The notes: a model not told the origin generated them from the sequence alone. A stretch of 33,071 bases of DNA from CAG-632 sp963626805 (GCA_963626805.1 CAVFXS010000065.1:1-33071), one strand, 5' to 3'. Shown: positions 1 to 7,884, counted from the first letter of the stretch. A program made the numbers and translations.

Positions 1-1
1 T

Positions 2-172
2 ACCGAGTATGTGAAAGTGCTATATCGCACCTTTATGGGACGTGAGTATGATAAGAGTGGTTTGGACTACTGGGTAGCACGTCTGAATAAGGGTGAAAGT
101 CGGAAGAGTGTGCTGGAAGCATTTGCAGGCTGTCCGGAGTTCCAGAAGATTGTGAAGAGCTTCGGATTGTAG
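2..172 (+). CDS. C-terminal end of a DUF4214 domain protein (partial)
   Basis: The reading frame is open from the window edge to a TAG and gives 56 residues with the DUF4214 pattern: a YVKVLYRTFMGRE-like start, then a GLDYW motif, then a GESR stretch and a PEFQKIV end. DUF4214 domains are usually found as repeats at the C-terminus of secreted or surface proteins, and their function is not established. The gene starts outside the window, so nothing can be said about its N-terminus. One base after its stop a new ORF with a signal peptide begins. The family call rests on motif recognition only. Confidence 0.7.
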   Translation, partial: TEYVKVLYRTFMGREYDKSGLDYWVARLNKGESRKSVLEAFAGCPEFQKIVKSFGL

Positions 173-173
173 A

Positions 174-410
174 ATGAATATGAAAAAGAGATTATTCAGC
201 GTTTTTCTTGTGCTGGTCATGGCTCTGAGTTTTATGCCCACGACTGCATTTGCAGGGGAGGATATATAACCGGTAATTCCGGTAGCTACGCCGACGGCGG
301 TGGCGTTTACGAAATATTTTAACGAGGCAAAAGTTGAGAAGACATTATGCGCTTACGAAAAAAGTGGTTGTCGGAAATACGGCAACCACTTTTTTCTGAA
401 AAACTTGTAG
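174..410 (+). pseudogene. orphan signal-peptide ORF, probable remnant of a secreted protein
   Basis: An ATG at 174 opens a 31-residue ORF that is almost only a signal peptide: a Lys/Lys/Arg N-region, a hydrophobic core (FSVFLVLVMALSFM) and an AFA cleavage site. It is stopped by TAA at 267-269, four residues after the cleavage site. The same frame stays open after that stop, starting with an alternating Pro/Val/Ala stretch, to a TAG at 408-410. That tail already runs into the terminator hairpin. This fits a surface-protein gene that lost its body by deletion or by a nonsense mutation. A real short secreted peptide cannot be excluded. There is no good ribosome binding site; translation would have to couple to the DUF4214 gene just upstream. 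Confidence 0.5.
358..395. terminator. bidirectional intrinsic terminator
   Basis: The stem AAGTGGTTGTCG pairs with CGGCAACCACTT around a GAAATA loop, with one G-U pair. A run of A precedes it and a run of T follows it, so it works on both strands. It sits between the plus-strand surface-protein remnant and the convergent minus-strand SPKTG protein. Confidence 0.88.
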
Positions 411-436
411 ATGTAACTACTCAATCGAATAGCTTT

Positions 437-2056
437 TTATTTTTCTCTTTTAACAACAAGAAGTGTTGTAACGGTACAGCTACTAACAAGAAGCAGGAGT
501 GCCCAAAGAAGTGTGCTACAGTCGCCGGTCTTTGGGGAAATTGCGGCAGTGCTACCTAATGTCTTCAGATCTGTTGTTTTGATCTCAGATACAAAGCTAG
601 ACTCTGTTGATGCAATTCTATAATAAATAGTATAACTTGTGTTGACAGTAAGTCCATCAAATACAACTTTACCATCTCCATCATCATCTCTTACCCATGT
701 TGTGCCGTCAATACTATATTCATATCCGCTAACAGCAGTCACAGTAATATCTGTTTCACCGGCTACAGCTTCCAGATCGCCGGCTGTTGGTCTGCTTGCT
801 ACAGTAAATGATTGGGCTAGATAACCATCTCTTGCTAATGTGACATTTTTTCCAAATAAGCTATAGCTACTTGTTGCAAGCGGAATATTACCATTCTCAT
901 CTGCTGTTACAGGATAGTTCGTGTTATCAATTATGATTATATATGCAGCATTCGGCTCAAGACCGGTCAGTACTTCGCCTGAATAATTAATCTGAGCATC
1001 AGCCTGAGCAGTGCCCACATTACTATTATCATATGTCTTACTTACGCTCTGTGCCTTATCGAATCCGCTGGTTGCACTATTGCCTTCTGCATCATAAACC
1101 CAATCGGTTCCGTCCCATGGAGAATATTCAGTAACATAGCTGGATGAACCAAGGTTGTGATAATTAAGAGCATGGTCTGCTGAAAGATCATCCCACTTTG
1201 TGCTGCTTTCAAAACCGATATATACGATATAGGAAGGTGTGTTGCTGTCGCCGTCAGGCTGAACATTTGACCAGAACTGAGTACCACTTACAACTGTCTT
1301 TCCAGCCTCCGGTGTTCCCCAGATCCAACTCCAACCGGTTCCGTCACCACCCCGTGCACCAGAAGTATAACCCGCATTTGGAAGACCGTTATCTGCGAAT
1401 GTAGTTGAATCACTAGGAACTGCACCTAACCAGATGCGTCCATTGCTACGGTTAAGCATATTAATAAGCATATTATTCTCATCTTCGCTAGTCACAGTAA
1501 CAGGATGACCCTTATATCCTTCATAGGCACTTGTGTCGCCCTGTAGCATGGTTTGCATAGAATTGTACCAGGTATCACTACCTGAGGAAAGTCTGTAATA
1601 ATGGCCATTATAGTAAGCATCTCCATCGGCGGGTGCATACTGTGCTGCCGAGATAGTAACGGTACCTGCACCCTTGTAGATAATGCCAGATAAGTCTGCT
1701 ATGATATTTTCTACTGAAGCATCACCTGTTACAGTATACTGTACACTAGTCAGTTCATTGCTAATATCGGTAGCATAGTTGCCATAAACACCGTTGGAAA
1801 AAGTGCCGCTGGTTGTTGCCGGAACAGTAAAGCTGCCGCCATTAAAATAAACACTGTATACCTTAAATGGTGTGCCATTGTTAGTTGGAATTGTGACATT
1901 GGCTGTATAACCTTCATCGATGCTCCCTTTTCCTGTTTCGGATATACTGAGACTACTTGTGTCTGCAGCAAAAACTGTCATTGTTGGGCAGAAACAAAGC
2001 ATCATTGTCAATGCCAATATGCAACTCCCCAACTGTCTTGTGATTCTTGATTTCAT
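437..2056 (-). CDS. cell-wall-anchored surface protein with C-type-lectin-like domain and SPKTG sortase signal
   Basis: A 539-residue secreted protein. Residues 1-30 are a signal peptide (cleavage after VFA). Residues about 148-315 look like a C-type-lectin-like fold: a YYNGHYYRL start, a GRIWLGA strand, a WSWIWGTPEAG stretch, an FWSNVQPDGD segment, and KWDD where lectins have WND. The usual disulfide cysteines are missing. The C-terminal third has Ig/FN3-like strands. The end is a sortase signal: SPKTG at 507-511, a hydrophobic segment, then KREK. This motif resembles the (S/N)PxTG sites of clostridial class B sortases. The start is ATG 2056, six bases after AGGAGG (2063-2068); an in-frame ATG at 2071 lies upstream of that site. 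The ligand is unknown. Confidence 0.85.
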   Translation of the reverse strand: MKSRITRQLGSCILALTMMLCFCPTMTVFAADTSSLSISETGKGSIDEGYTANVTIPTNNGTPFKVYSVYFNGGSFTVPATTSGTFSNGVYGNYATDISNELTSVQYTVTGDASVENIIADLSGIIYKGAGTVTISAAQYAPADGDAYYNGHYYRLSSGSDTWYNSMQTMLQGDTSAYEGYKGHPVTVTSEDENNMLINMLNRSNGRIWLGAVPSDSTTFADNGLPNAGYTSGARGGDGTGWSWIWGTPEAGKTVVSGTQFWSNVQPDGDSNTPSYIVYIGFESSTKWDDLSADHALNYHNLGSSSYVTEYSPWDGTDWVYDAEGNSATSGFDKAQSVSKTYDNSNVGTAQADAQINYSGEVLTGLEPNAAYIIIIDNTNYPVTADENGNIPLATSSYSLFGKNVTLARDGYLAQSFTVASRPTAGDLEAVAGETDITVTAVSGYEYSIDGTTWVRDDDGDGKVVFDGLTVNTSYTIYYRIASTESSFVSEIKTTDLKTLGSTAAISPKTGDCSTLLWALLLLVSSCTVTTLLVVKREK

Positions 2057-2195
2057 ACACATCCTCCTCATATTGTAATTATTAAAACCACTCGCTTTTT
2101 GCTTGGAGTCAATTTTAAATATAGTTTACACCATGATGGTTGCAAAGTAAACACTTTCTTTAACCATTGTATGGAATCAGATTATATATGATTGA

Positions 2196-3026
2196 TTATA
2201 GATCAGGGACTTTAACCTTACGGTTAAAGGTATCTAAGAATTGGGCAAGGAATATGCCTGCAGTCATAAAAAAGAGATTGATCAAGCTTTCCTTAACGGA
2301 TCCGGTAAAGCCTTTAAATGGCACTATCATGATTGTAGCGGCAATTACTATACCAATGATGGCATGAAAAGCGACGGAGTAATGTTTTTCAAATAGTTGA
2401 TTCACGTATTTAGGCAAAAGCAACATGGTAACACCCGCCCCCAGCAGACCGGGAATAACAATGGAAGGTGACAGGTGCCCCAGACCGTCTACAAATGGAG
2501 TATACAGACCAAGGGGCATCAGCAGGGTAGAGAAGCTCATGCCAGGCACGATAATACTTAATGCCAGACAGACACCACAGAATATAAACCAGCCCCAAGA
2601 TGGAGAAATAGTGAAAGATGTAAACTGCAGACTGATCAGTAGTGCAAATACAAGTAGCATAGACACAGCAAGAGCTATGTAGGAATTTTTGCTGCGCTCC
2701 TTATAACCGGCCTCTCGAAATAAGGATGGGAGCATGCCGCCAATCAGACCCACAAAGAGACAGATGGAAGGATTGGGATATTTTTCCAGAACATAGGAAA
2801 GTAGATTGGCAATTCCTAAGAATCCGATAATGCCGCCTAAAATAACTGGAAATAACATAGGCACATGAGTCTTGAAATTGTGCATAGGATTTGCCAATAA
2901 TTCCATGATGGGTTTGTATATTCCGAAAATAACACTTAATACTCCCCCAGAGATGCCTGGGAGTACGGCTCCCAGACCGATCAGGGCTCCCTGACACATA
3001 TGAAGGAAGAAGGACTTTGTTTTCAT
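2196..3026 (-). CDS. DUF368 family polytopic membrane protein (PopT-type undecaprenyl phosphate translocase)
   Basis: A 276-residue membrane protein with many hydrophobic segments. The N-terminus has the family hallmark GALIGLGAVLPGISGG, and a second GMSFSTLLMPLGLY motif lies in the middle, giving the internal-repeat look of this family. DUF368 proteins (PopT) have been linked experimentally to returning undecaprenyl phosphate across the membrane for reuse in cell-wall synthesis. Specificity here is inferred from family membership. A strong GGAGG precedes the ATG. The gene lies about 80 bases downstream of ribH on the same strand with no clear terminator between, so read-through from the riboflavin operon is possible. 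A palindrome, CTTTAACC-TTAC-GGTTAAAG, lies just inside the 3' end at 2210-2229. Confidence 0.85.
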   Translation of the reverse strand: MKTKSFFLHMCQGALIGLGAVLPGISGGVLSVIFGIYKPIMELLANPMHNFKTHVPMLFPVILGGIIGFLGIANLLSYVLEKYPNPSICLFVGLIGGMLPSLFREAGYKERSKNSYIALAVSMLLVFALLISLQFTSFTISPSWGWFIFCGVCLALSIIVPGMSFSTLLMPLGLYTPFVDGLGHLSPSIVIPGLLGAGVTMLLLPKYVNQLFEKHYSVAFHAIIGIVIAATIMIVPFKGFTGSVKESLINLFFMTAGIFLAQFLDTFNRKVKVPDL

Positions 3027-3109
3027 AATGATACCTCCGGTTATATTATATGCAAGGTAGAATTGTTAAATGTCAGCAGATTTTTTAACAACGGATGGCT
3101 GACAAATGT

Positions 3110-3574
3110 TTAGATCTGCTGGATCAGATTTGCCATCTCAATTGCGGATAAAGCACAATCGTAGCCCTTGTTTCCAGCCTTTGTACCGGCACGCTCGATT
3201 GCCTGCTCGATATTTTCAGTGGTTACAACGCCGAATAGAACCGGAATCTCTGCCTGAAGACCGACCTGGGCAACCCCCTTGGATACTTCATTGCAGACAT
3301 AATCGTAATGGCTGGTAGCACCACGGATGACTGCACCCAGACAGATAATAGCATCGTACTTTCCGGACTTTGCCATCTTTTCTGCAATCAATGGAATCTC
3401 AAATGCACCCGGTACCCATGCGGTTGTGATGTTCTCATCGGCTACACCATGACGGGTCAGTCCATCTACGGCGCCGCCTAACAGCTTGTTGGTAATGAAC
3501 TCATTAAAACGGGCAACAACGATACCAACCTTCATTCCTTCTTTTGCGACTAACATTCCTTCTAAAGTATTCAT
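3110..3574 (-). CDS. ribH: 6,7-dimethyl-8-ribityllumazine synthase
   Basis: A 154-residue protein of normal family length. It condenses 5-amino-6-ribitylaminouracil with 3,4-dihydroxy-2-butanone 4-phosphate to lumazine, the last step before riboflavin synthase, and usually assembles into icosahedral or pentameric shells. Visible motifs are RFNEFITNKLLGGAVDGL (substrate loop), VPGAFEIP, and GAVIRGATSHYDYVC with the catalytic His. The start is ATG 3574, six bases after AGGAGG; the ATG at 3580 abuts the binding site and is unlikely. It is the last rib gene of the FMN-controlled operon. Confidence 0.96.
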   Translation of the reverse strand: MNTLEGMLVAKEGMKVGIVVARFNEFITNKLLGGAVDGLTRHGVADENITTAWVPGAFEIPLIAEKMAKSGKYDAIICLGAVIRGATSHYDYVCNEVSKGVAQVGLQAEIPVLFGVVTTENIEQAIERAGTKAGNKGYDCALSAIEMANLIQQI

Positions 3575-3636
3575 AATCATCCTCCTGTGAATATATAATT
3601 ATTTATTATTTACATTAAAAATATCAGCTAAGGTTA

Positions 3637-4848
3637 TTACTCAATGTGATGTGTAAAAATATGACCCATTTTCTGTTCCTTGGTCTGCATATAGAACTTA
3701 TCAAACTTCTGCACCGGCACTTCAATCGGTACCCGCTCTTTGATGGTCAGGCCATAGCCATCCAGACCATAGATCTTGCTTGGATTGTTGGTCAGGAGCC
3801 GCAGTTCCTTAATTCCCAGATCCCGAAGAATCTGTGCACCGACCCAGTATTCCCGGAGATCCGGAGCAAATCCGAGATCCAGATTGGCTTCCACGGTATC
3901 CCGACCCTGTTCCTGAAGCTCATAGGCTTTTAACTTATTGATCAGACCGATTCCCCGTCCTTCCTGACGCATATAAAGCAATACACCTCTGCCTTCTTTT
4001 TCAATCTGTTTCATGGCATTTGCCAGCTGTTCTCCGCAGTCGCAGCGAAGAGAACCGAATACATCTCCGGTCAGACATTCCGAATGAACACGGCACAGCA
4101 CATTCATACCGTCTCCAATCTCGCCCTTGACCAGCGCAATATGGTGTTCGCCGGTAATATCGCTGACATATCCGTAAGCCTTAAAGGTGCCGTATTTGGT
4201 CGGAAGATTGACGGTTGCTTCCCGGCTGACATGATTCTCGTGTAACCGGCAATAGTCCTGCAGATCCTTGATCGTAATAAACGGAATATTGTATTTCTGT
4301 GCAATTACTTTTAACTCCGGCATACGCATCATATGACCGTCATCTGCCATGATTTCACAGCAAAGACCGCACTGCTTTAAGCCGGCAAGGCGCATCAGAT
4401 CAACGGTTGCCTCGGTATGCCCATTCCGTACCAGAACACCGCCTTTTCTGGCGACCAGTGGAAACATATGTCCCGGACGACGGAAATCATCCGGCTTTGC
4501 ATCATCCTCTACAGCTTTCATAGCAGTGATGGAACGCTCATATGCGGAGATACCGGTAGTGGTATCCACATGATCGATGCTGACGGTGAAGGCCGTGCAA
4601 TGGTTATCGGTGTTTTCGGATACCATCTGTGGTACATTTAATTTGTCGGCAAGCTCCTTGCACATCGGCATGCAGATCAGTCCCTTGCCATGGACGGCCA
4701 TAAAGTTAATATTTTCGCCGGTGGCATGTTCTGCGGCACAGATGAAATCACCCTCGTTTTCACGATCCGGATCATCGGTACAGAGAATAATCCTTCCGGC
4801 ACGCAATGCTTCTAATGCTTGTTCTATGGTTGAAAATTGGAAATCCAT
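3637..4848 (-). CDS. ribBA: bifunctional DHBP synthase / GTP cyclohydrolase II
   Basis: A 403-residue fusion protein that starts both branches of riboflavin synthesis. The N-terminal half (about 1-200) is 3,4-dihydroxy-2-butanone-4-phosphate synthase, with the acidic metal-binding motif DDPDRENEGDF and GHTEATVDL. The C-terminal half (about 205-403) is GTP cyclohydrolase II, with the zinc cysteines in ECLTGDVFGSLRCDCG, the RQEGRGIGL motif and a LLTNNPSKIYGL end. No key residue is visibly missing. An AGGAGG lies ten bases before the ATG. It is the fourth gene in its operon, between ribE and ribH. Confidence 0.97.
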   Translation of the reverse strand: MDFQFSTIEQALEALRAGRIILCTDDPDRENEGDFICAAEHATGENINFMAVHGKGLICMPMCKELADKLNVPQMVSENTDNHCTAFTVSIDHVDTTTGISAYERSITAMKAVEDDAKPDDFRRPGHMFPLVARKGGVLVRNGHTEATVDLMRLAGLKQCGLCCEIMADDGHMMRMPELKVIAQKYNIPFITIKDLQDYCRLHENHVSREATVNLPTKYGTFKAYGYVSDITGEHHIALVKGEIGDGMNVLCRVHSECLTGDVFGSLRCDCGEQLANAMKQIEKEGRGVLLYMRQEGRGIGLINKLKAYELQEQGRDTVEANLDLGFAPDLREYWVGAQILRDLGIKELRLLTNNPSKIYGLDGYGLTIKERVPIEVPVQKFDKFYMQTKEQKMGHIFTHHIE

Positions 4849-4887
4849 AGTTTATATTCCTCCTATCATAAATGATGTATCTTAAAT

Positions 4888-5550
4888 TTAAAATCCATGC
4901 TCACGTAGAAAATCTAAAGTAAGTCCTGAGGAAGTTTCATTCACAGCTTCGTCGGAATGAGTGTATGGCTGGAGCAGGCGCTTCACGTATTTGCCGATAA
5001 TGTCATTCTCCAGAGTGACGATATCCCCCGGACGTCTGGAAAGCAGTGTCGTTTCTTCACCGGTGTGAGGAATGACAGATACCTTGAAGACCGAAGAATC
5101 AACATAGGCAACGGTCAGGCTGATACCGTCAATGGCGATCGAGCCCTTCATTACGATCAGATCCAGAATGGATGCAGGAGCTGCAATCGTAACCCATACG
5201 GCATTTCCTTCTTTCTGGAGAGACTGGATCGTACCGGTGCCGTCAATATGACCGCTGACGATATGACCACCGAATCGACCGCCGGAAGCCATAGCTCGTT
5301 CCAGATTCACGGCACCACCGATCGGAAGCTGTCCCAGATTGGTGCGACGAAGTGTTTCAGCCATAACATCAGCTGTAAATCCATCATGCTGGAGTCTTGT
5401 CACAGTCAGACAGACACCGTTGACGGCAATGCTGTCACCGATTTTAGTTCCTTCCAGAACCTTATGTGCGTTTATCTCAATGGAACCGGATACCTGCTGT
5501 CCGATAATCTTCTTAACGGTTCCGGTTTCTTCTATAATACCAGTAAACAT
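4888..5550 (-). CDS. ribE: riboflavin synthase, alpha subunit
   Basis: A 220-residue protein with the two tandem lumazine-binding repeats of the family. The first begins MFTGIIEETG and contains NGVCLTV; the second begins around GGHIVSGHIDGTG and contains AIDGISLTV and IPHT. It dismutates two lumazine molecules to riboflavin and the ribitylaminouracil that RibH reuses. The ATG at 5550 is chosen because MFTGIIEE is the universal N-terminus. The longer frame to 5586 would overlap ribD. It starts seven bases after the ribD stop with an AAAGGA site upstream, so translation is probably coupled. Confidence 0.96.
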   Translation of the reverse strand: MFTGIIEETGTVKKIIGQQVSGSIEINAHKVLEGTKIGDSIAVNGVCLTVTRLQHDGFTADVMAETLRRTNLGQLPIGGAVNLERAMASGGRFGGHIVSGHIDGTGTIQSLQKEGNAVWVTIAAPASILDLIVMKGSIAIDGISLTVAYVDSSVFKVSVIPHTGEETTLLSRRPGDIVTLENDIIGKYVKRLLQPYTHSDEAVNETSSGLTLDFLREHGF

Positions 5551-5557
5551 CTGTAAT

Positions 5558-6682
5558 CTATCCTTTCTCCAAGACATCATATTCAATCAGAATATCCGGA
5601 TTGAATAGTCGTACCGTAGGATTTGTAAGTTTCAGGCTATCTTCAATGGAAGCGATGCCCTGTCCCTTCACCGGCGTGTAAGGATGGGAGCCGCCGAAGA
5701 TCTGGGCACCGATATAGGCGTAAACATGATTGACCCGGCCAGCCTCGATAAATGCGGCATTCATGGTTCCGCCGCCCTCTACCAGGATTCCGTCAATGTC
5801 CATCTGTCCAAGCTGTGTGAGCAGGGTCGTGACATCGATATGACCGTCTTTTTCTTTTACCGGCAGAAGGGTTACACCCTTTTGCTTCAGGATCTGCATC
5901 TTATCCGATAGATCAACAGGAGCATCCTGCATATGGGTTATGGAATCCAGATATGCCACGATCACCGCCCCCTGATCTGTAGAGTTACACAGGTTACAGT
6001 TCACAGGGATTCGCAGGTGGCTGTCGCAGACAATGCGGACAGGTGTCCGGCCATTCGGAATCCGGCAGGTCAGGAGCGGATTGTCAAGCAGGACAGTGCC
6101 GATACCGACCAGAATACCCTTATAATAATTCCGCAGCTGATGCGTATGTTCTCTTGCTGACTCGCCGGTGATCCAGCGGGATTCACCGGAATCGATTGCA
6201 ATTCTGCCGTCTGCCGTCATTGCATATTTCAATGCGACATACGGCTGTTTTTCTTTTATATAATGAAAGAATACAGGATTTATAGCATCGCATTCTTCGC
6301 GCAGGAAGTCCTCTACGACTTCAATACCTGCTTCCCGAAGCAGCTTTACACCTTTACCGGCAACCTTGGGATTCGGATCACGCGAGCCGATGACAACCTT
6401 AGCCAGATGATTCTGAATGATCGCATCGGTACAGGGTGGTGTCTTGCCATAATGGCAGCATGGTTCCAAAGTGACGTAAATGGTTGCACCTGCCGGAGAT
6501 TCTGTACAGTTTGCCAGGGCATTCCGCTCGGCATGCAGTCCGCCGATATGCATATGATAGCCTTCACCGATAATGCGTCCGTCCTTTACAACTACGGCAC
6601 CGACCATCGGATTGGGGTTCGTTTTTCCAACGGCTTTTTGTGCCAGAGTAATGGCACGACGCATGATTTCTTCTTCTGTCAT
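5558..6682 (-). CDS. ribD: bifunctional deaminase / reductase of riboflavin synthesis
   Basis: A 374-residue, two-domain enzyme. The N-terminal deaminase (about 1-145) carries the zinc motif HAERNAL and EPCCHYGKTPPC. The C-terminal reductase (about 146-374) begins with KYAMTADGRIA and has the SRWITG and ILVEGGGTMN NADPH-binding segments. It acts after GTP cyclohydrolase II: pyrimidine deamination, then reduction of the ribose side chain. The phosphatase that must follow is not a known rib gene in most bacteria. The ATG overlaps the upstream stop by one base (TGATG), so it is translationally coupled to the hydrolase-like gene. Confidence 0.96.
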   Translation of the reverse strand: MTEEEIMRRAITLAQKAVGKTNPNPMVGAVVVKDGRIIGEGYHMHIGGLHAERNALANCTESPAGATIYVTLEPCCHYGKTPPCTDAIIQNHLAKVVIGSRDPNPKVAGKGVKLLREAGIEVVEDFLREECDAINPVFFHYIKEKQPYVALKYAMTADGRIAIDSGESRWITGESAREHTHQLRNYYKGILVGIGTVLLDNPLLTCRIPNGRTPVRIVCDSHLRIPVNCNLCNSTDQGAVIVAYLDSITHMQDAPVDLSDKMQILKQKGVTLLPVKEKDGHIDVTTLLTQLGQMDIDGILVEGGGTMNAAFIEAGRVNHVYAYIGAQIFGGSHPYTPVKGQGIASIEDSLKLTNPTVRLFNPDILIEYDVLEKG

Positions 6683-7242
6683 CAGTGGTCTCCTTTCTGT
6701 AACAAATAAGCCTCGGTAACTTCCATAATCTGTTTCAGGTTGGTTAAATCCTGCTGGACATCACCGGTTTCCAGAGAGTGATTGGCATCCGGGATAATGG
6801 TGAGCGGGATGTTCAGACGGGAACAGTTCAGCTCAACGATTGCGGTATCGACCCATGGATCATGGGTACCTGTAAAGGCGATGCCGTCCCCCTGCATGAA
6901 CTGGAAGGAAGCCTCCACCGGAGTATAAAAGATCTGAAACGGATGCAGTCCTTTCTCCGTTGCAAACGCAGAAGCAACAGCGGTACCGACACTCTTTGAT
7001 ACGAAAAGGAGCTGTTCGCAGGAAGAGAAATCAACATCCTTTAAGCATTCCTGTGTCTGGGAGAGTGCACTTTGAAAAGCAGCAGCCATTTTTTCGGGAT
7101 TCCCCTTTACATCAGATGGAAAACCACCGTAAGAAACATCTATGGTATCATAACCGGCCAGTCTGGCCAGTTTACGACTGTAATACAGGAGTGGTTTATC
7201 TGTATGATAGCCGATTCCGGGGAAAAATATAGCTAATTTCAT
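6682..7242 (-). CDS. small alpha/beta-hydrolase-like protein, first gene of the riboflavin operon
   Basis: A 186-residue protein of unknown function. It begins with a KLAIFFPGIGYHTDKP strand-loop, has a SKSVGTAVA nucleophile-elbow-like motif with Ser where the first Gly of GxSxG normally sits, a FTGTHDPWVD acid-loop and a DANHSLE end that could give the His. This order fits a minimal alpha/beta hydrolase of the Tex30/dienelactone-hydrolase-like type, with a possible Ser-Asp-His triad. ATG 7242 is preferred: AGGAGG lies nine bases before it. GTG 7248 is only three bases from the site. It is directly downstream of the FMN riboswitch and coupled to ribD, which suggests a flavin-related role. That role is inference. 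Confidence 0.7.
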   Translation of the reverse strand: MKLAIFFPGIGYHTDKPLLYYSRKLARLAGYDTIDVSYGGFPSDVKGNPEKMAAAFQSALSQTQECLKDVDFSSCEQLLFVSKSVGTAVASAFATEKGLHPFQIFYTPVEASFQFMQGDGIAFTGTHDPWVDTAIVELNCSRLNIPLTIIPDANHSLETGDVQQDLTNLKQIMEVTEAYLLQKGDH

Positions 7243-7265
7243 ATTCACATTCCTCCTTCAAGCAT

Positions 7266-7292
7266 AAATAAAAGCCCCGCAGTCTGCGGAGC
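7266..7292 (-). terminator. second intrinsic terminator in the rib leader
   Basis: On the minus strand GCTCCGCA-GAC-TGCGGGGC is followed by TTTTATTT. It lies between the riboswitch attenuator and the ribosome binding site of the first gene, 11 bases from the AGGAGG. It may back up the first terminator or hold part of the translation switch. Confidence 0.75.
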
Positions 7293-7334
7293 TGATTCAA
7301 ATCCTGTTACAAACCATATCGAAGCCGTATAAAT

Positions 7335-7360
7335 AAAAAACGGAATCAAATCTGATTCCG
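7335..7360 (-). terminator. attenuator terminator of the FMN riboswitch
   Basis: On the minus strand CGGAATCA pairs with TGATTCCG around a four-base loop, followed by six T. It lies about 25 bases after the aptamer, where the expression platform of an FMN riboswitch belongs. FMN binding is expected to favour this hairpin and stop transcription. Confidence 0.82.
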
Positions 7361-7383
7361 GGGTCATTCATGATATGCATGCG

Positions 7384-7496
7384 AGAATCTTCTTTCCTCC
7401 AGACTATACTGTCGGTTCCGGAATCACACCGAATCATGCCACACGGCTCGCGGACTGTACCGCCGGTAGGGAATTACACCCTGCCCCGAAGAACTA
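7384..7496 (-). promoter_or_regulatory. FMN riboswitch (RFN element)
   Basis: Read on the minus strand the conserved RFN parts appear in order: a TCTTC arm of P1, GGGGCAGGGTG, AATTCCCTACCGGCGG, CCGCGAGCC, GATTCGGTG, GATTCCGGAACCGACAGT, ATAGTCT, and the closing GAAGA arm. It is followed by two intrinsic terminators and the rib operon. It should lower expression of the hydrolase-like gene, ribD, ribE, ribBA and ribH when FMN is plentiful. Confidence 0.96.
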
Positions 7497-7511
7497 TTTA
7501 TGCTAGGACTT

Positions 7512-7540
7512 ATTGTACTCGCATGCATATGGAAATGCAA
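7512..7540 (-). promoter_or_regulatory. probable SigA promoter of the rib operon
   Basis: On the minus strand TTGCAT (7540-7535) and TACAAT (7517-7512) are separated by 17 bases. The predicted start near 7505 is just upstream of the riboswitch aptamer. The spacer carries one copy of a 13-base inverted repeat whose other copy follows the aptamer. Confidence 0.65.
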
Positions 7541-7612
7541 GGAGAAATTTTGTGAATTTGCGGTTTGTACAGATGGTTCCGCTCGCCGACGCTCCGGCTG
7601 TGAGCGGATGCA

Positions 7613-7641
7613 GGATTTAGCATTAAATATGAGATGTCGCC
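7613..7641 (-). repeat. 29-base repeat flanking structured element A
   Basis: Its reverse complement starts GGCGACATCTCA and ends TAAATCC, matching 8087-8115 at 26 of 29 bases. It lies immediately outside structured element A, and its partner lies beyond element B, so the two form outer inverted repeats about 500 bases apart. Confidence 0.75.
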
Positions 7642-7643
7642 TT

Positions 7644-7765
7644 CTGTCCTATATTTCATGTGCGGCAAGCTCTCGCACCTGCCAGCACGTAGCGGTACAT
7701 AGGACTGCAAAATACGCAGTCCAAGAACCGACGTGCTTCTAGGGCCGCACATAAAACAAGGACAG
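7644..7765 (-). repeat. structured intergenic element, copy A
   Basis: A gene-free stretch of about 122 bases with ends CTGTCC and GGACAG. On the minus strand it folds as an outer stem (ATGTGCGGC with GCCGCACAT), an AGCACGT/ACGTGCT stem extended by CGGT/ACCG, a seven-pair stem GGACTGC/GCAGTCC with a seven-base loop, and a segment GGCAGGTGCGAGAGCTTGCC. Copy B, in opposite orientation, shares these blocks with compensatory stem changes. It may be a structured RNA or a mobile DNA hairpin without its own enzyme. The rest of 7541-8189 holds no gene that I can support. Confidence 0.7.
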
Positions 7766-7884
7766 AGGCTCCATTTTCACTGTACTGAAATCCTGCCCGC
7801 AAGGAACCGGAGTCTGGTGCATGTACATCCCCCACCTCATCAAATCTGGATTGGGAAGATGGAGAACTGTAGTAGCCAGAGCTT

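Noticed and set aside
347..559. 70-codon plus-strand ORF over the terminator and the end of the SPKTG protein
   Set aside because: It runs through a two-way terminator and is antisense to a well-supported gene; there is no ribosome binding site.
3068..3105. Terminator between ribH and the DUF368 gene
   Set aside because: TGTCAGC and GCTGACA are inverted but only seven pairs long with a loop of over 20 bases and no T-run, so the two genes may share a transcript.
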